The notes under the pieces: model-generated
Told to the model about the DNA's origin: nothing
The model's database searches: none
Seen by the model: the letters and a program-made list of their open reading frames with translations, nothing else
Program-made: the position numbers and the translations under genes
Part shown: piece by piece, positions 25,377-35,021 of the stretch
Layout: every line of letters begins with the position of its first letter
Numbering within the stretch: the stretch's first letter is position 1
Assembly (NCBI GenBank): GCA_023213395.1
Contig: CM041465.1
Span: 41,857,741 to 41,921,740, forward strand
Direction: 5' to 3'
Source: Cycas panzhihuaensis
Taxonomy: Eukaryota > Cycadophyta
DNA length: 64,000 nt

Positions 25377-26150
25377 ATGAACTTGAGTACGAAGATCATG
25401 GCAAGTACTACAAAGATGGAGATTGAAAAGTTCAATGGCCATAACTTAGAGCTGTGGAAGCTAAAGATGGAAGATATGCTCGTCAAAAATGATCAATGGA
25501 TTATTGTAGCAGGAACAAAGCTTACGACTATGGGTGATGAAGACTGGAAGAAGCTTGATTGAAAGGCAATTAGTTCGATAAAGTTATGCCTTTCAGACAT
25601 GGTGTTATTGAATGTTACCACAGAATCTATAACTAAAGATCTGTGGAGAAAGTTAGAGGCTTTATATCAGACAAAGTCCTTGGTTAATAAGTTATTTCTT
25701 TGAAAAAATTTGTATTCACTCAGGATGAGTGATGGAGATGTAGTTGCAGATTATCTAACTGCATTTAATACCATGGTGAGCTAACTTATTTCAATTGGGG
25801 TAACAATATCTGAAGAAGACAAGTGTATTACCCTGTTATGTTCGCTTCCTAATTCTTAGGATAATCTTGTGATGACAATTAGCAGCACAACTGCTTCTAC
25901 TCTAAAATTTGATGATGTTGTTGCTCTGCTATCAGATGAGATAAGGTGAAAATCTTCTTAGGATTATTCGAAAGAAGCATTAGTAATGAGAGGTCAACAT
26001 TGGATCGTGACTAGTAAAGACCTAGGAACAGATGGCCAAAATTGAGAGGAAAATCTAAATCTCCATGTAGAGGACCTTTGCTATGTTAGAGATGTGGGAA
26101 GGTTGTCCATATGAAGAGACAGTGTCGAGTTAAGGCAGATAAGGGAAAGT
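25377..26150 (+). pseudogene. Copia H gag, broken
   Basis: MASTTKMEIEKFNGHNLELW begins a standard UBN2 Copia gag (KMEDMLVKNDQWIIVAG, KAISSIKLCLSDMVLLNV, DLWRKLEALYQTKSLVNK, VADYLTAFNTMVS, LISIGVTISEEDKCITLLCSLP). A zinc knuckle RCGKVVHMKRQC lies at 26092-26130, with its first CxxC interrupted by a stop. The first open piece is 25377-25562. Stops at 25561 and several later points. Confidence 0.85.
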
Positions 26151-26199
26151 CACCTGAAGCTACTTCTTCCATAGTAGCAAAAGCCTCTGATGAAGTAGA

Positions 26200-27720
26200 T
26201 GGCAATGTTTATTTGGCAACCTCAAGTAAGTTGTCAAATACTAAGTCTTGGTTAATTTACTCTGATGCTTCGCTTCATGTTACTCCCTATAGGGATTAGT
26301 TTTGTGAATACACAAGGATTGATGGAGGTGAGGTATTTCTTGGGGATTATTACCCATACAAAATTATAGGTCGTAGAAGGGTAAAGGTTCGATTTGGGGA
26401 TGGAAGGGTTAAAGCTATCTTTGATATGAGTCATATTCCTGATTTGGCTATGAGTTTGTTGTCTATCAATCAATTAGGTGATACAGGAATAGAAGTGATC
26501 TTCAATAAAAATAGTTGCATAATGGTTTGAGGAGCATTGATATTAGTAAGAGGGGTCTGATTTGGAATACTATACAAGCCTGATACAAGTACAGTATGTG
26601 ATGGAAGTTGTAGTCCAACTATTATAGAAAATAGCAATAAAGAAGACGGGACTTAAATATCACTTGTTAGTAAAATTATATTATGGCATTAGAGACTGTG
26701 ACATATTGGAGGGAAAAGCCTCCATGATTTATTCTCTAAAGGTATGGCAGATGACATCTTTGGAATTAATGGCTTCTTTGATTTTGATTTCTATGAGCAT
26801 TGTGTCTATGGTAAATAAAATCGGGTCAGTTTTCCTTCAAGTTCGAAGAGAGCAATGGGTATTCTACAATCGGTGCATAATAATGTTTTTGAACCTGTTG
26901 ATGTACCCTCATTGGGTAGTTCCAAATATTTTGTTTTATTCATAGATGATTTCTTAAGAAGACATGGCTATACTTTCTCAAGTAGAAATATGAAGTCTTC
27001 AATAAATTCAAAGAATTCAAGGCCTTGGTCGAGAATCAGAATGATAGGTGGATCAAGGTACTGAGGATTAATAATATAGGTGAGTTTTACTTAAAAGAAT
27101 TTGAGCAGTTCTATAAGTAGTGTGGGATAGCAAGGCAAAAGATAATTCCCTATACACCACAGCAGAACGAAGTTGTTGAAAGGATGAATATGACCTTGTT
27201 GGAGAGATTGAGGAGTATGCTCAGAGTTACTAGATTAGAGAAGAAATTCGGGGTGAAGGTTATGATGACTGCAAGCTACTTGATCAACAGATCATCGATA
27301 ACTACCTTAGTATACAAAACACCTGAAAAAGTGTGGTCTGGTAAGAAACCATCTCTTGGTCATCTTAGAGTTTTTGGTTTTGAAGCTTTTGTGCATGTTC
27401 CTAAACAGCAAAAGACTAAGCTTGATTTTAAAGAACAAAAGACTATTTTTACTGGCTATGGTAATGGTGTTAAAGGATATAAACCTTATAACCTTGAAAC
27501 ACAAAAGACTATGTATATTCATGATGTTATCTTTAGAACGAAGTCTAATTCTCTAAAGCAGGATGAAGAACCAAATGAGGAACACTCTAAGAAGGTACAA
27601 TTTGAAGTAAGGGATGAAAATTCTGCATCAGAATATGAGTTAGTTAAAGAGGAAGAACCAGTTGTAGAGGTAGCTCAATCTCAAGAACCCCACATCTTGA
27701 GGAGATCAACTCGTTAAAGA
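26200..27720 (+). pseudogene. Copia H protease and integrase, broken
   Basis: The protease starts SWLIYSDASLHVTPYRD at about 26247 (the DSGAS active site reads YSDAS) and ends LAMSLLSINQLGD. Pre-integrase and integrase follow: YFVLFIDDFLRR at 26926-26965, YTPQQNEVVERMN at 27150-27190, then a well-kept C-terminal half open from 27184 to 27717 with MMTASYLINRS, VYKTPEKVWSGKKPSL and HLRVFGFEAFVHVPKQQ. It ends SQEPHILRRSTR, the usual linker before RT. Confidence 0.85.
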
Positions 27721-27829
27721 AGACAGCCTGACAGGTATATTTCTGAAGACTTTTGTTTCTCCTCTTATATTTTATCTACTATAAAGGATGATCTAGGTAC
27801 TATTCGGGAGGCTCTAGAGTCAAAAGAGA

Positions 27830-28594
27830 GCCAACTCTAGATGAAGGCCATGCAGGAAGAAATGATGGCCTTGGACAAAAATAATACGTGGGATTCGGTG
27901 GATCTGCCTAGTAGCAAAAAACTTATTGATAACAAATGGATCTTCAAGAAGAAGTTTTGAGTAGATGGTACTGTGGAAAAAAGTACAAGGCTTGCCTAGT
28001 AACAAAAGGCTATTCCTAAGTCAAGGGAATAGATTTTGGTGAGGTATTTTCTCTTGTTGCAAAAGTTATTTCAATTAGATTTTTATTAACTATAACAGCT
28101 GCCTATGACCTTGAGGTGGATTAAATGGATGTGAAGACTGTATGTCTTTACAGTGACCTCGAGGAATAAATTTATATGTTGCAGCTTGAAGGGTTTGAAG
28201 TTGCAGAAAAGGAGGATATAGTGTGTAGGTTAAAGAAGTCATTATACGGCTTGAAACAATCACCAAAGATGTGGTATCAAAAGTTTGATTCACATATATT
28301 GGCGGATGGCTTTGTGTGCAGCAAAGTAGATCATTGTATTTATTATAAGCAAGTTGGTGATCATTTTGTTATTCTAGCTTTATATGTTGATGACATACTT
28401 TTAGTTAGTAACAATAAAAGAATGAACCAACTTATGAAAGACTAATTGGAATCTCACTTTGAGATTAAGGACTTTGGTGCTGCACATTTTATTTTAGACA
28501 TTGAGATTAAAAGGCATAGGAGAAATAAGAAGATTTAGCTTAGCCAAAGATAATACATTAAAATAATATTACAACGATTTAGGTTACAAGATAG
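27830..28594 (+). pseudogene. Copia H reverse transcriptase, first part
   Basis: RT opens with KAMQEEMMALDKNNTWD and KWIFKKK. It continues LTITAAYDLEV (stop) MDVKT, then CRLKKSLYGLKQSPKMWYQK, and an intact YVDD box in ILALYVDDILLVSNNK (28366-28412). It reaches LQRFRLQDSK before element L splits it at 28600. The open piece is 28176-28445. Confidence 0.85.
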
Positions 28595-28599
28595 TAAAC

Positions 28600-28976
28600 T
28601 GAAAGAAAATAATGTGATGGAGAGCATGGCAGAACATAAACAAATAATCACAGATCAATACATCATTATTACATAAACAAGAATCATTTGTATTCAATTC
28701 ATTGTTGTGAAAAGAGTATTATAAATGTCTAAAATGAAGGTGATGTCTAAAGACACCAAGGTTGCACAGCCCTCAGAATATATAGTTTGGGGAAGGAGGG
28801 AAACTCCTCAACCCCTGAAATTTAAATAACAATAAAATATAACTTAACTTAAATCAAATTAATCTTACCTTATACTTACCTACATATATAAGTATCCACA
28901 TGTGTAAATTGATAGTAGTGAGGTGTGAACTCCTGGTTGGAAGGTGGGAGTGGGATGATGAGCATTAACCCCAACA
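28600..28976 (-). repeat. 3' LTR of element L
   Basis: Minus-strand start TGTTGGGGTTAATGC, preceded by polypurine tract ATTAAGGGGGAGA (28977-28989). Nearly collinear with 33811-34197; a CTCAAATTAACTT block is present only in the other copy. Confidence 0.9.
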
Positions 28977-29249
28977 TTCTCCCCCTTAATGGTCATCACG
29001 AACAATGTCTTCTCTTTAATCTTGTGGAATTTATACTTGAAAAAAACTTTAAAAATTTGTCTTGTAGCTTGATCTTTATTAACTTGCTTCAAATTTATTG
29101 CAATGTGTGTCTTCTCCATTGAATGGTGTAAAAATACTGTAAGTAAATTAAGCTTGATTCAAATGTGTATGTGTAGCTGTAATTTTGACTTTATCAACTA
29201 GAACTTTAAGAAAACTTTAAACTTAAATTTTGTCTTCTGAAAACTTTAT

Positions 29250-29702
29250 GTTGTGAACAACTATCATATCATCATATCTCTCCCCCTTAAATGGAGGATC
29301 AAGTTTTTATGCAATAAGATGATCATACATTTGACTTGAATCTTCCTTGGTCTTTTCATTAGAATCCACCTGTTCTGTCACATGTCTCACATACTCAATA
29401 AAATCAATATTAAATTCATTGAGGGTATCTCTCCTATAAGTAGAAATCAATATGTCCCACATGGATTTGGAAGTTGTTAATTCGTAAACTCTAGAAAACA
29501 CTTCATCATCTATAGTACAAAATAATAAAGCTAACGCTTCATTGTATTTTTTAATGTTTTCCTTAATACTAACATCATAGTCATCTTGTACGTATTTCTA
29601 AAGATTATATGTAATAAAATAATTTTGCATAGTTTGATACCATAGTGAAAAATTATAGCCATCAAATATAGGAAATTGTACTTGATCAAGATTGATTGCC
29701 AT
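29250..29702 (-). pseudogene. Gag of element L, broken
   Basis: ATG at 29702 gives MAINLDQVQFPIFDGYNFSL, a UBN2-type Copia gag start, then YFITYNL, a stop, KYVQDDYDVSIKENIKKYN and FCTIDDEVFSRVYELTTSKS. The last 64 codons are open at 29307-29501 (HVTEQVDSNEKTKEDSSQM). It stops short of a zinc knuckle. Its gag differs from that of D, J and K, so L belongs to another non-autonomous family. Confidence 0.75.
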
Positions 29703-31029
29703 TTTATCAAGAACTTTAGTACATAAAAAAAAATTTGATTTTACTAAGTTAAAAAACTTAATAAATGATAAACTTATAAGATATAATTTTAGATAAAATT
29801 TGAAATAAAAATAAATATATGAGTAAATTCAAATATAACTAAGATCCTTTTAATTATGTAAATCTTAATTAAAACATTGGTGATAAAAAATAAAGAAGTC
29901 TTAACCTTTTATTTTTTAAATGTTGGGGTATGTCAAATGCTCAAATTTAGTAGCTTCAAAGTTGTACTAAACAAAGTTAGAATAGCCTGAAATTATACCA
30001 AAGTGAAGATCAATGAAAAAACTATTCAATGGAACTGACCGTTTTGAAAATGGTTTCCTACAATTCAATATTTGAGTGAACAAAGGAGACAATCCTCTTT
30101 TTTAGGCTTAACAGGAGTATGGGGCTCAAAATATTATAAAAATTCTAATAAAATACTTATAAAATATTACAAAATGATCAATTATAGTTTAGAAGACTAC
30201 TCAATATATTTTTTAATTAAAAACTTTGAGAAATAATATATAAAAATTGTGTAATAATGATAGATTAGAGACTATGATATACCTCTACTTTAATAGATTT
30301 GAAAATCTAAAAAAATACTTTAAAACTTATAAATAATAATGTCAGTTCAAAGAGGAGTGAGTCAGCTTCCAAATGAAACTAGCAAAACTGAATTCTGATG
30401 TAAAATAAAAAAGTTATAATGAAAATGACAATAAGTACTTTTATGGTAAAATGTTTAAAAAGTGTTAAAGTGTCACTTTCAGTGATTAAAATAATGATTA
30501 AAATAAATTTTAAAAAATAAAATAAATAAATGGTAATAAAGTTTATAAACAATAGATAACTGCAGAATAGATATGGGTGGAAAATAGTTTCTCGGTGATA
30601 AAATATAATCTGATGAAAAATAGATTTTATGAAAATAGTTTTAAAATGTTCTAAAAATCAATGCCTAGCTTTGGATTGACTAAAACTTGGTCAAATCAGC
30701 TCCAAATAGGTCATATGACCAGCCAAAATCATACCTCAAAAAATTCTAGATGCAATGGAATATGTTCTGTCAGAAACTGATAACCCAGTCAAAAGTTATG
30801 GCAAAAATTTGCTAAGTACCCTATGTGAAATAAAAAAATTTAAAAAAATAAAAGGAAAAAATTATTTATAAAAGTTGTTGGCCCCTTTTGATAAGCTATG
30901 GTCACGTGTTGGGTACATAGGGCTAGGGGATAAATGTTAAAAGGGGCTTATATCCCTTAAACCTTAGAATTGAAAGTATATATAATTAAATTTAATTTTT
31001 AAATAAACTTTAGAAAGAAATATTTAAAA
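29703..31029 (-). other. Element L leader, gag-proximal part
   Basis: Very AT-rich and noncoding. No ORF supported on either strand. Confidence 0.5.
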
Positions 31030-31170
31030 ATTAAATATTTTGAATCAAAAAGAGATTGTCGCTTCATTGCCGCCATCTGAGATGTCGTTGTTGCTGCACC
31101 TATCACCACCACAACCATGGAGACGCCGCTGTTATAGGGGGGAACAGAGAATGACCGCTCAGATGAACTT
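31030..31170. other. GC-rich captured fragment, unidentified
   Basis: An abrupt rise in G+C with several CpGs, in contrast to the A/T-rich leader to its left, directly abutting the tRNA piece. The minus strand is open as part of 30999-31196, but I do not recognise the product. By composition and position it is probably another host RNA piece. Confidence 0.45.
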
Positions 31171-31231
31171 GGGGTGGTGGCGCAGTTAGTTAACACATAG
31201 GTCTCATAGCTTACTGAGCGATCCTGAGGTC
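31171..31231 (+). pseudogene. Partial elongator tRNA-Met(CAT)
   Basis: Begins GGGGTGGTGGCGCAGTT, followed by AGGTCTCATAGCTTACTGAG and ATCCTGAGGTC. This is the 5' acceptor strand, D arm, anticodon arm (loop CTCATAG) and variable region of plant nuclear elongator tRNA-Met. The T arm and 3' acceptor strand are absent: sequence switches directly into SEC coding sequence, with ATCCTGAGGTC (31221-31231) belonging to both. Two D-loop changes relative to the family are visible as TTAGTTAACACA. It cannot fold into a whole tRNA, so it is a fragment, not a functional gene. Confidence 0.8.
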
Positions 31232-31652
31232 TTCATCACATGGTGCAATATTCTTAAACGTGTACCAAATAGTGCCCTATGGCTTCTCAAGTTCCCTACA
31301 GCTGGAGAGAGTAGATTGTGGGCATTTGTTGCTGCATAGGGTGTCTAACCTGATCAAATTATATTCACAAATATTGCTGCAAAGAATGAGCATATAGGGT
31401 GGCTAATCTTTTCCTTGATACACCATTATGCAATGCTCATACCACAGGCACTGATGTTCTCTGGGTTGGTCTACATGTTGTAGCTCTTCCTCTAGAGAAG
31501 ATGGCTACACGAGTAGTTGGATCTATTTGTTTGGCCACAAGTCTTAGAGAAGAGATGGTTGCCAGCAATATGCAAGAGTATGAGGGGAAGGTTGTTAGTC
31601 TTACTCAATGCCCTGCAAGGCTTCAAGCACTTACAACCAAACTTAGAATGTA
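31220..31652 (+). pseudogene. SEC: Captured SECRET AGENT (O-GlcNAc transferase) fragment
   Basis: About 140 codons of the catalytic (GT41) domain of plant O-GlcNAc transferase, which modifies Ser/Thr of nuclear and cytosolic proteins. Visible stretches are [52 protein letters not shown], then after a frameshift near 31395 ANLFLDTPLCNAHTTGTDVL, LPLEKMATRVVGSICLATSL and CPARLQALTTKLR. The match is continuous with no introns, so it derives from spliced mRNA. It has internal stops and one frameshift. It starts inside the tRNA junction and ends before the expected final 50-60 residues. Sense is opposite to element L. Confidence 0.88.
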
Positions 31653-31733
31653 ATGTCAAGTGAATGGGAGGCTACAAGGCTTGAGGCATTGCTTTGGATG
31701 TCATTTCTTTTGGAAAGGCATCGCACAGAGGTT
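31653..31733 (+). pseudogene. VAC14: Captured VAC14 fragment, downstream piece
   Basis: SSEWEATRLEALLWMSFLLE and RHRTEV match the middle of plant VAC14, a HEAT-repeat scaffold of the PIKfyve/FAB1 complex that makes PtdIns(3,5)P2 on endosomal and vacuolar membranes. In the real protein this segment lies C-terminal to the piece that follows it here. Directly joined to SEC on its left. Confidence 0.85.
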
Positions 31734-31937
31734 GCAAGAGGAGATTTTATTATGTTTTTCAACCAAATATTTGATGCACTATGTAAACTCTTAGTAGATT
31801 TAGATGCTAATATGTAGAGCGTTGTACATCTTTTTTATCGCCTTGTTAAGGATATTGTTACAAAAAGTGATAAGTTCATCATTGAAGAATTCATACCATT
31901 GCTAAGGGAACAAATGAACGTTCTCAATCCTTATGTA
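31734..31937 (+). pseudogene. VAC14: Captured VAC14 fragment, upstream piece
   Basis: ARGDFIMFFNQIFDALCKLL, then VDLDANM, a stop, SVVHLFYRLVKDIVTKSDKF and IEEFIPLLREQMNVLNPYV match the N-terminal HEAT-repeat part of plant VAC14. In the protein this precedes SSEWEATR by some 200 residues; here it follows it, in the same frame, with no gap. One stop (TAG for expected CAG). No introns. Confidence 0.88.
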
Positions 31938-32178
31938 ATATAGTTGAGGATCCAGCACGGACTGTAGAATATACCATTGACAGAACTGTTATAAGCATCC
32001 CCAGTATAAGCATACCTGTGGACACAGCTTTCACATGATTATGAAGACCATTGCATTCATAGTCCCTAGGTTCACTTGAAAGCCCATTGTAGCACAAGTA
32101 CGTGCAGTATAGAGATATTATAGAAGCTGGCAAAAGACTGTCATTCACCTTAGGATGGAGTGCAATGACTGCAAATGT
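31938..32178 (-). pseudogene. Captured Serinc (TMS membrane protein) fragment
   Basis: Minus strand reads FAVIALHPKVNDSLLPASII, SLYCTYLCYNGLSSEPRDYE, CNGLHNHVKAVSTG and LILGMLITVLSMVYSTVRAG, ending SST. These are characteristic of plant serine-incorporator (Serinc) multi-pass membrane proteins: the conserved CSYLCYxGLSSEP loop and the following transmembrane helix. About 80 codons, open throughout, no intron. Orientation is the same as element L and opposite to SEC and VAC14. Confidence 0.85.
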
Positions 32179-32265
32179 AATGTAATACTTAAATGTAATG
32201 TAATGCTTGATGTAATGTAATGTAATGTTTGAATGTAATGTAATGCTTGATGTGTATGGGAAAAT
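32172..32265. repeat. TGTAATG short tandem repeat
   Basis: Repeated AATGTAATGTAATG/TGTAATGCTTGA-type units fill the space between the Serinc and dynein pieces. Probably arose by slippage at the join. Confidence 0.75.
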
Positions 32266-32619
32266 GGGTAATTCTTGGAACAGAGTTTTATTGTTATTTG
32301 TAAAGATAAAAGAGCAAGGGATAATGTGAAGTTTTTAACAACTATTAAGTGTTATTTCAAGATAATTTCTAGTGAACCTTTGCTAAGGGTTCTTGAAATA
32401 ATAAGTCCTATGATGAATGCTCTTTGTATGGTTTGGATTCTTTCATATTACTATTCAGATGATTCTAACATGGGCTATCTTATAGAGCGTATAGCACATC
32501 AGATTGTAGAAAGAGTCTCAGAAGAGATAAATCTCAAGATTTTATTCAAGATGCTTGCTAATGATGCTGAATGTAAATTAAATATGGCAAAAAATGTATT
32601 GGACTCTTGGAGGTTTTAA
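32266..32619 (+). pseudogene. Captured dynein heavy chain fragment (tail domain)
   Basis: An open frame of about 114 codons: LEQSFIVICKDKRARDNVKF, LTTIKCYFKIISSEPLLRVL, MMNALCMVWILSYYYSDDSN, MGYLIERIAHQIVERVSEEI and KLNMAKNVLDSWRF. The order and spacing (ARDNVKFLTT..., then a P-x-MMxxxxMVW helix, then xYY...xxxxERIAxxIxxRV, then W near the end) match the N-terminal tail (DHC_N1) of dynein heavy chains, most like axonemal forms. Conifers and flowering plants lack these genes; cycads, Ginkgo, ferns, lycophytes and bryophytes have them. No stop or intron inside. Assignment is from memory of the family. Confidence 0.6.
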
Positions 32620-33794
32620 AAATAACTTACAACAATAAAGTGGCTTCAGTGCATAGAAACATACAATCATAGAGAAAATATAATACATAGATATTTTCTT
32701 TAGCAATTCTTTTATATATACCAAATAAATAAAATGTATATAAAAGTAGACTTTCCTATTCCCCTTTTTCTTGTTTTCTATCTACTTTTGACAAAGTAGG
32801 TTGAAGAAGTCTTGCCTGGAATATATGCTAGATCTTTTAAATATATTAATGAAAATAAATCAATAAAATAAGAAGTATATATATTTGTATCTAAAATCTT
32901 TCAAATATATTGGAGTAGATGTATCACAAAACCAAGAAATATATATGAGTTTAAATCTAAAAATAAATAAAAAAGAACTTGGTAAGCAGTTGTAGTAGAT
33001 TTGTAGCAGGTTGACTTCCAAAGATGAGATCTTCTTCCATACAAATCAAAGCTTTAAACAAATTTCTCTAATAGGCAGATCTACTATAATATATGACTTA
33101 TTGGGCTAAATATGCACTAAAAACTTACAGATCTAAAAAAAAACTTGAAAAAATGGTCAAATATGTGATAAAATATATAGAGATAAAGAATATATATAAC
33201 AGATTTAAAAAAAACTTGAATAAATATTATAGATCTAAAATAAATATTACAGATCTAAAGTAAATATTACTGATATGTAGGCAATATTACAGATCTGAAA
33301 CAAATATTACAGATATAAACAAAATAAACTAGAAAAATGGTAAAATATTTGATAAAATAAGCAGATCTGAAGAATATATAGCACATCTGAAGAAAACTTT
33401 GAATAAATATTGTTTGCAACTGTGCTTCTGCACAGATCTAAAAAAAGTATTAGATAAATAAACAAAATATGCTTGAAAAATGTCAAATATTTGATAAAAA
33501 TATATAAAATTTATTGATAAAACCTCTTATAGAGTGATAGAAACTTGATATTTGTTGTTTATAGCTATGCACCTACACAAATCTGAAGAAAATCTAAAAT
33601 ATATTTGTTATATCACAAGTAAAACTCAAGAATAATCAAATATGATAAAAAATAAAAGAAACTTGCTAATAAACTTTGCAGAAAATAAATATGACCAATA
33701 TTTACTAACTTGTGAGTAGATCTACTTTAAATACTAATAAATCTTCTATCTTCTTCAAAAAACTTCAAATGGAGATGTAACAGCCCAACAATTT
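32620..33794 (-). other. Element L leader, primer-proximal part
   Basis: AT-rich noncoding sequence with a degenerate repeated motif built on ATTACAGATCTAAA / AAATATTACAGATC (33120-33480). No gene. Confidence 0.55.
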
Positions 33795-33810
33795 CTACTC
33801 TAATATCAAA

Positions 33811-34197
33811 TGAAGGAAAATAATGTGATAGAGAACAAGGTAGAACATAAACAAATAATCATAGATCAATACATCATTATTACATAAACAAGAATCCTTT
33901 GTATTCAATCCATTATTGTGAAGAGAGTATTACAAATGTCCAAAATCAAGGCAGTGTCTAAAGACACCAGGGTTGCACACCCCTCAAAATATATAGTTTG
34001 AAGGAAGAGGGAAACTCCTTAATCCCTAAAATTTAAATAACAATAAAATATAAGTTAACTCAAATTAACTTAAATCAAATCAAACTTACCTTATACTTAC
34101 ATATACATGCGAGCACCCACATATGTAAATTGATGAGAGTGAGGTGTGCACTCCTAGTTGAAAGGTAGGAGTGGGGTGATGAGCATTAACCCCAACA
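33811..34197 (-). repeat. 5' LTR of element L with primer site
   Basis: Minus-strand start TGTTGGGGTTAATGC, end TTATTTTCCTTCA, followed by TTTGATATTAGAGTAG (33795-33810), a decayed tRNA-Met primer site. The outer target copy TAAAC lies at 34198-34202. Confidence 0.9.
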
Positions 34198-34202
34198 TAA
34201 AC

Positions 34203-34980
34203 CAATTAATGTTCCTCTTCTTGCTAGTTTAAAATTATCAGTTGAATAATGCCCAAAGACTCACCAAGAAGTTGAAGACATGGAATTTATCCCTTATACT
34301 AGTATTATTGGTAGCCTGATGTATATGATGGTTTATACTCAACCAGATATTACCCATGCAGTGGGAGTAATTAACAGGTATATGTCAAATCCAGGCAGGG
34401 AGAATTAAATGGCTGTGAAAAGGATTTTTAGATATCTGTGAGGTACATCAGACTATGGAATTTTCTATCAAGGAGATCCGATGGAGAGTAGAATAGTAAA
34501 TCCAAGAGGTTTTATTGATGTTGATTAGACTAGAGATCTTGACAGCAAAAGATCTACAAGCGGATATGTTTTTACCCTTTGTGATGGCGCAGTTAGTTGG
34601 ATGAGTAAAAGACAACAAGTTGTGATACTTTCTAGCACAGAAGAAGAGTATATGGTAGCTACTTATATGTACAAAAGAAGTGGTTTGGTTAGAGAGATTA
34701 TACACAGATATTGACTTTAAGCAGGATGTTGTGAGGATAGATCGCAATAGTCAAAGTGCAATCTACTTAGTAAAGAACCCTATTTTTTATACCCGGTCAA
34801 AGCATATTAATGTGTAGTTCCATTTTGTAAGGGAAATGGTTCAAGATCACAAGGTGGACTTGCAGAAGATTGCTACACAAGAGAATGTTACAAACTCATT
34901 GACTAAGATTGTTGGCACAGAAAAATTTAAATGGTATAGAATTGCAATGAGTCTTTGTGATTTTGATATTCAATAGTTGT
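34203..34980 (+). pseudogene. Copia H RT end and RNase H
   Basis: Continues after the TAAAC duplication. PYTSIIGSLMYMMVYTQPDI and GVINRYMSNPGRENMAVK close the RT. RNase H shows DSKRSTSGYVFTLCDGAVSW, SSTEEEYMVATYM and the final FHFVREMVQDHKVDLQKI region in broken frames. The polypurine tract and 3' LTR follow. Confidence 0.85.
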
Positions 34981-35021
34981 GTATGCAGGTTTTCTTATAA
35001 AGTGTTCAACAAGTGGGAGAT

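Larger units (their letters stand above)
28600..34197 (-). mobile_element. LTR element L carrying captured host RNAs, TSD TAAAC
   Basis: A 5.6-kb minus-strand element bounded by perfect TAAAC duplications (28595-28599, 34198-34202), with LTRs of 377 and 387 bp, a primer site and a polypurine tract. Reading from the 5' LTR it has a leader, a block of host-derived fragments (about 31030-32620), further noncoding sequence, then gag next to the 3' LTR. No protease, integrase or polymerase is visible. The captured block holds pieces of at least five unrelated host RNAs, which makes this a multi-gene transducing retroelement comparable in kind to maize Bs1. Confidence 0.9.

Noticed and set aside
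30999-31196. Minus ORF of 65 codons as a gene
   Set aside because: It spans the tRNA fragment and the unidentified GC-rich piece, so it is a chance frame.
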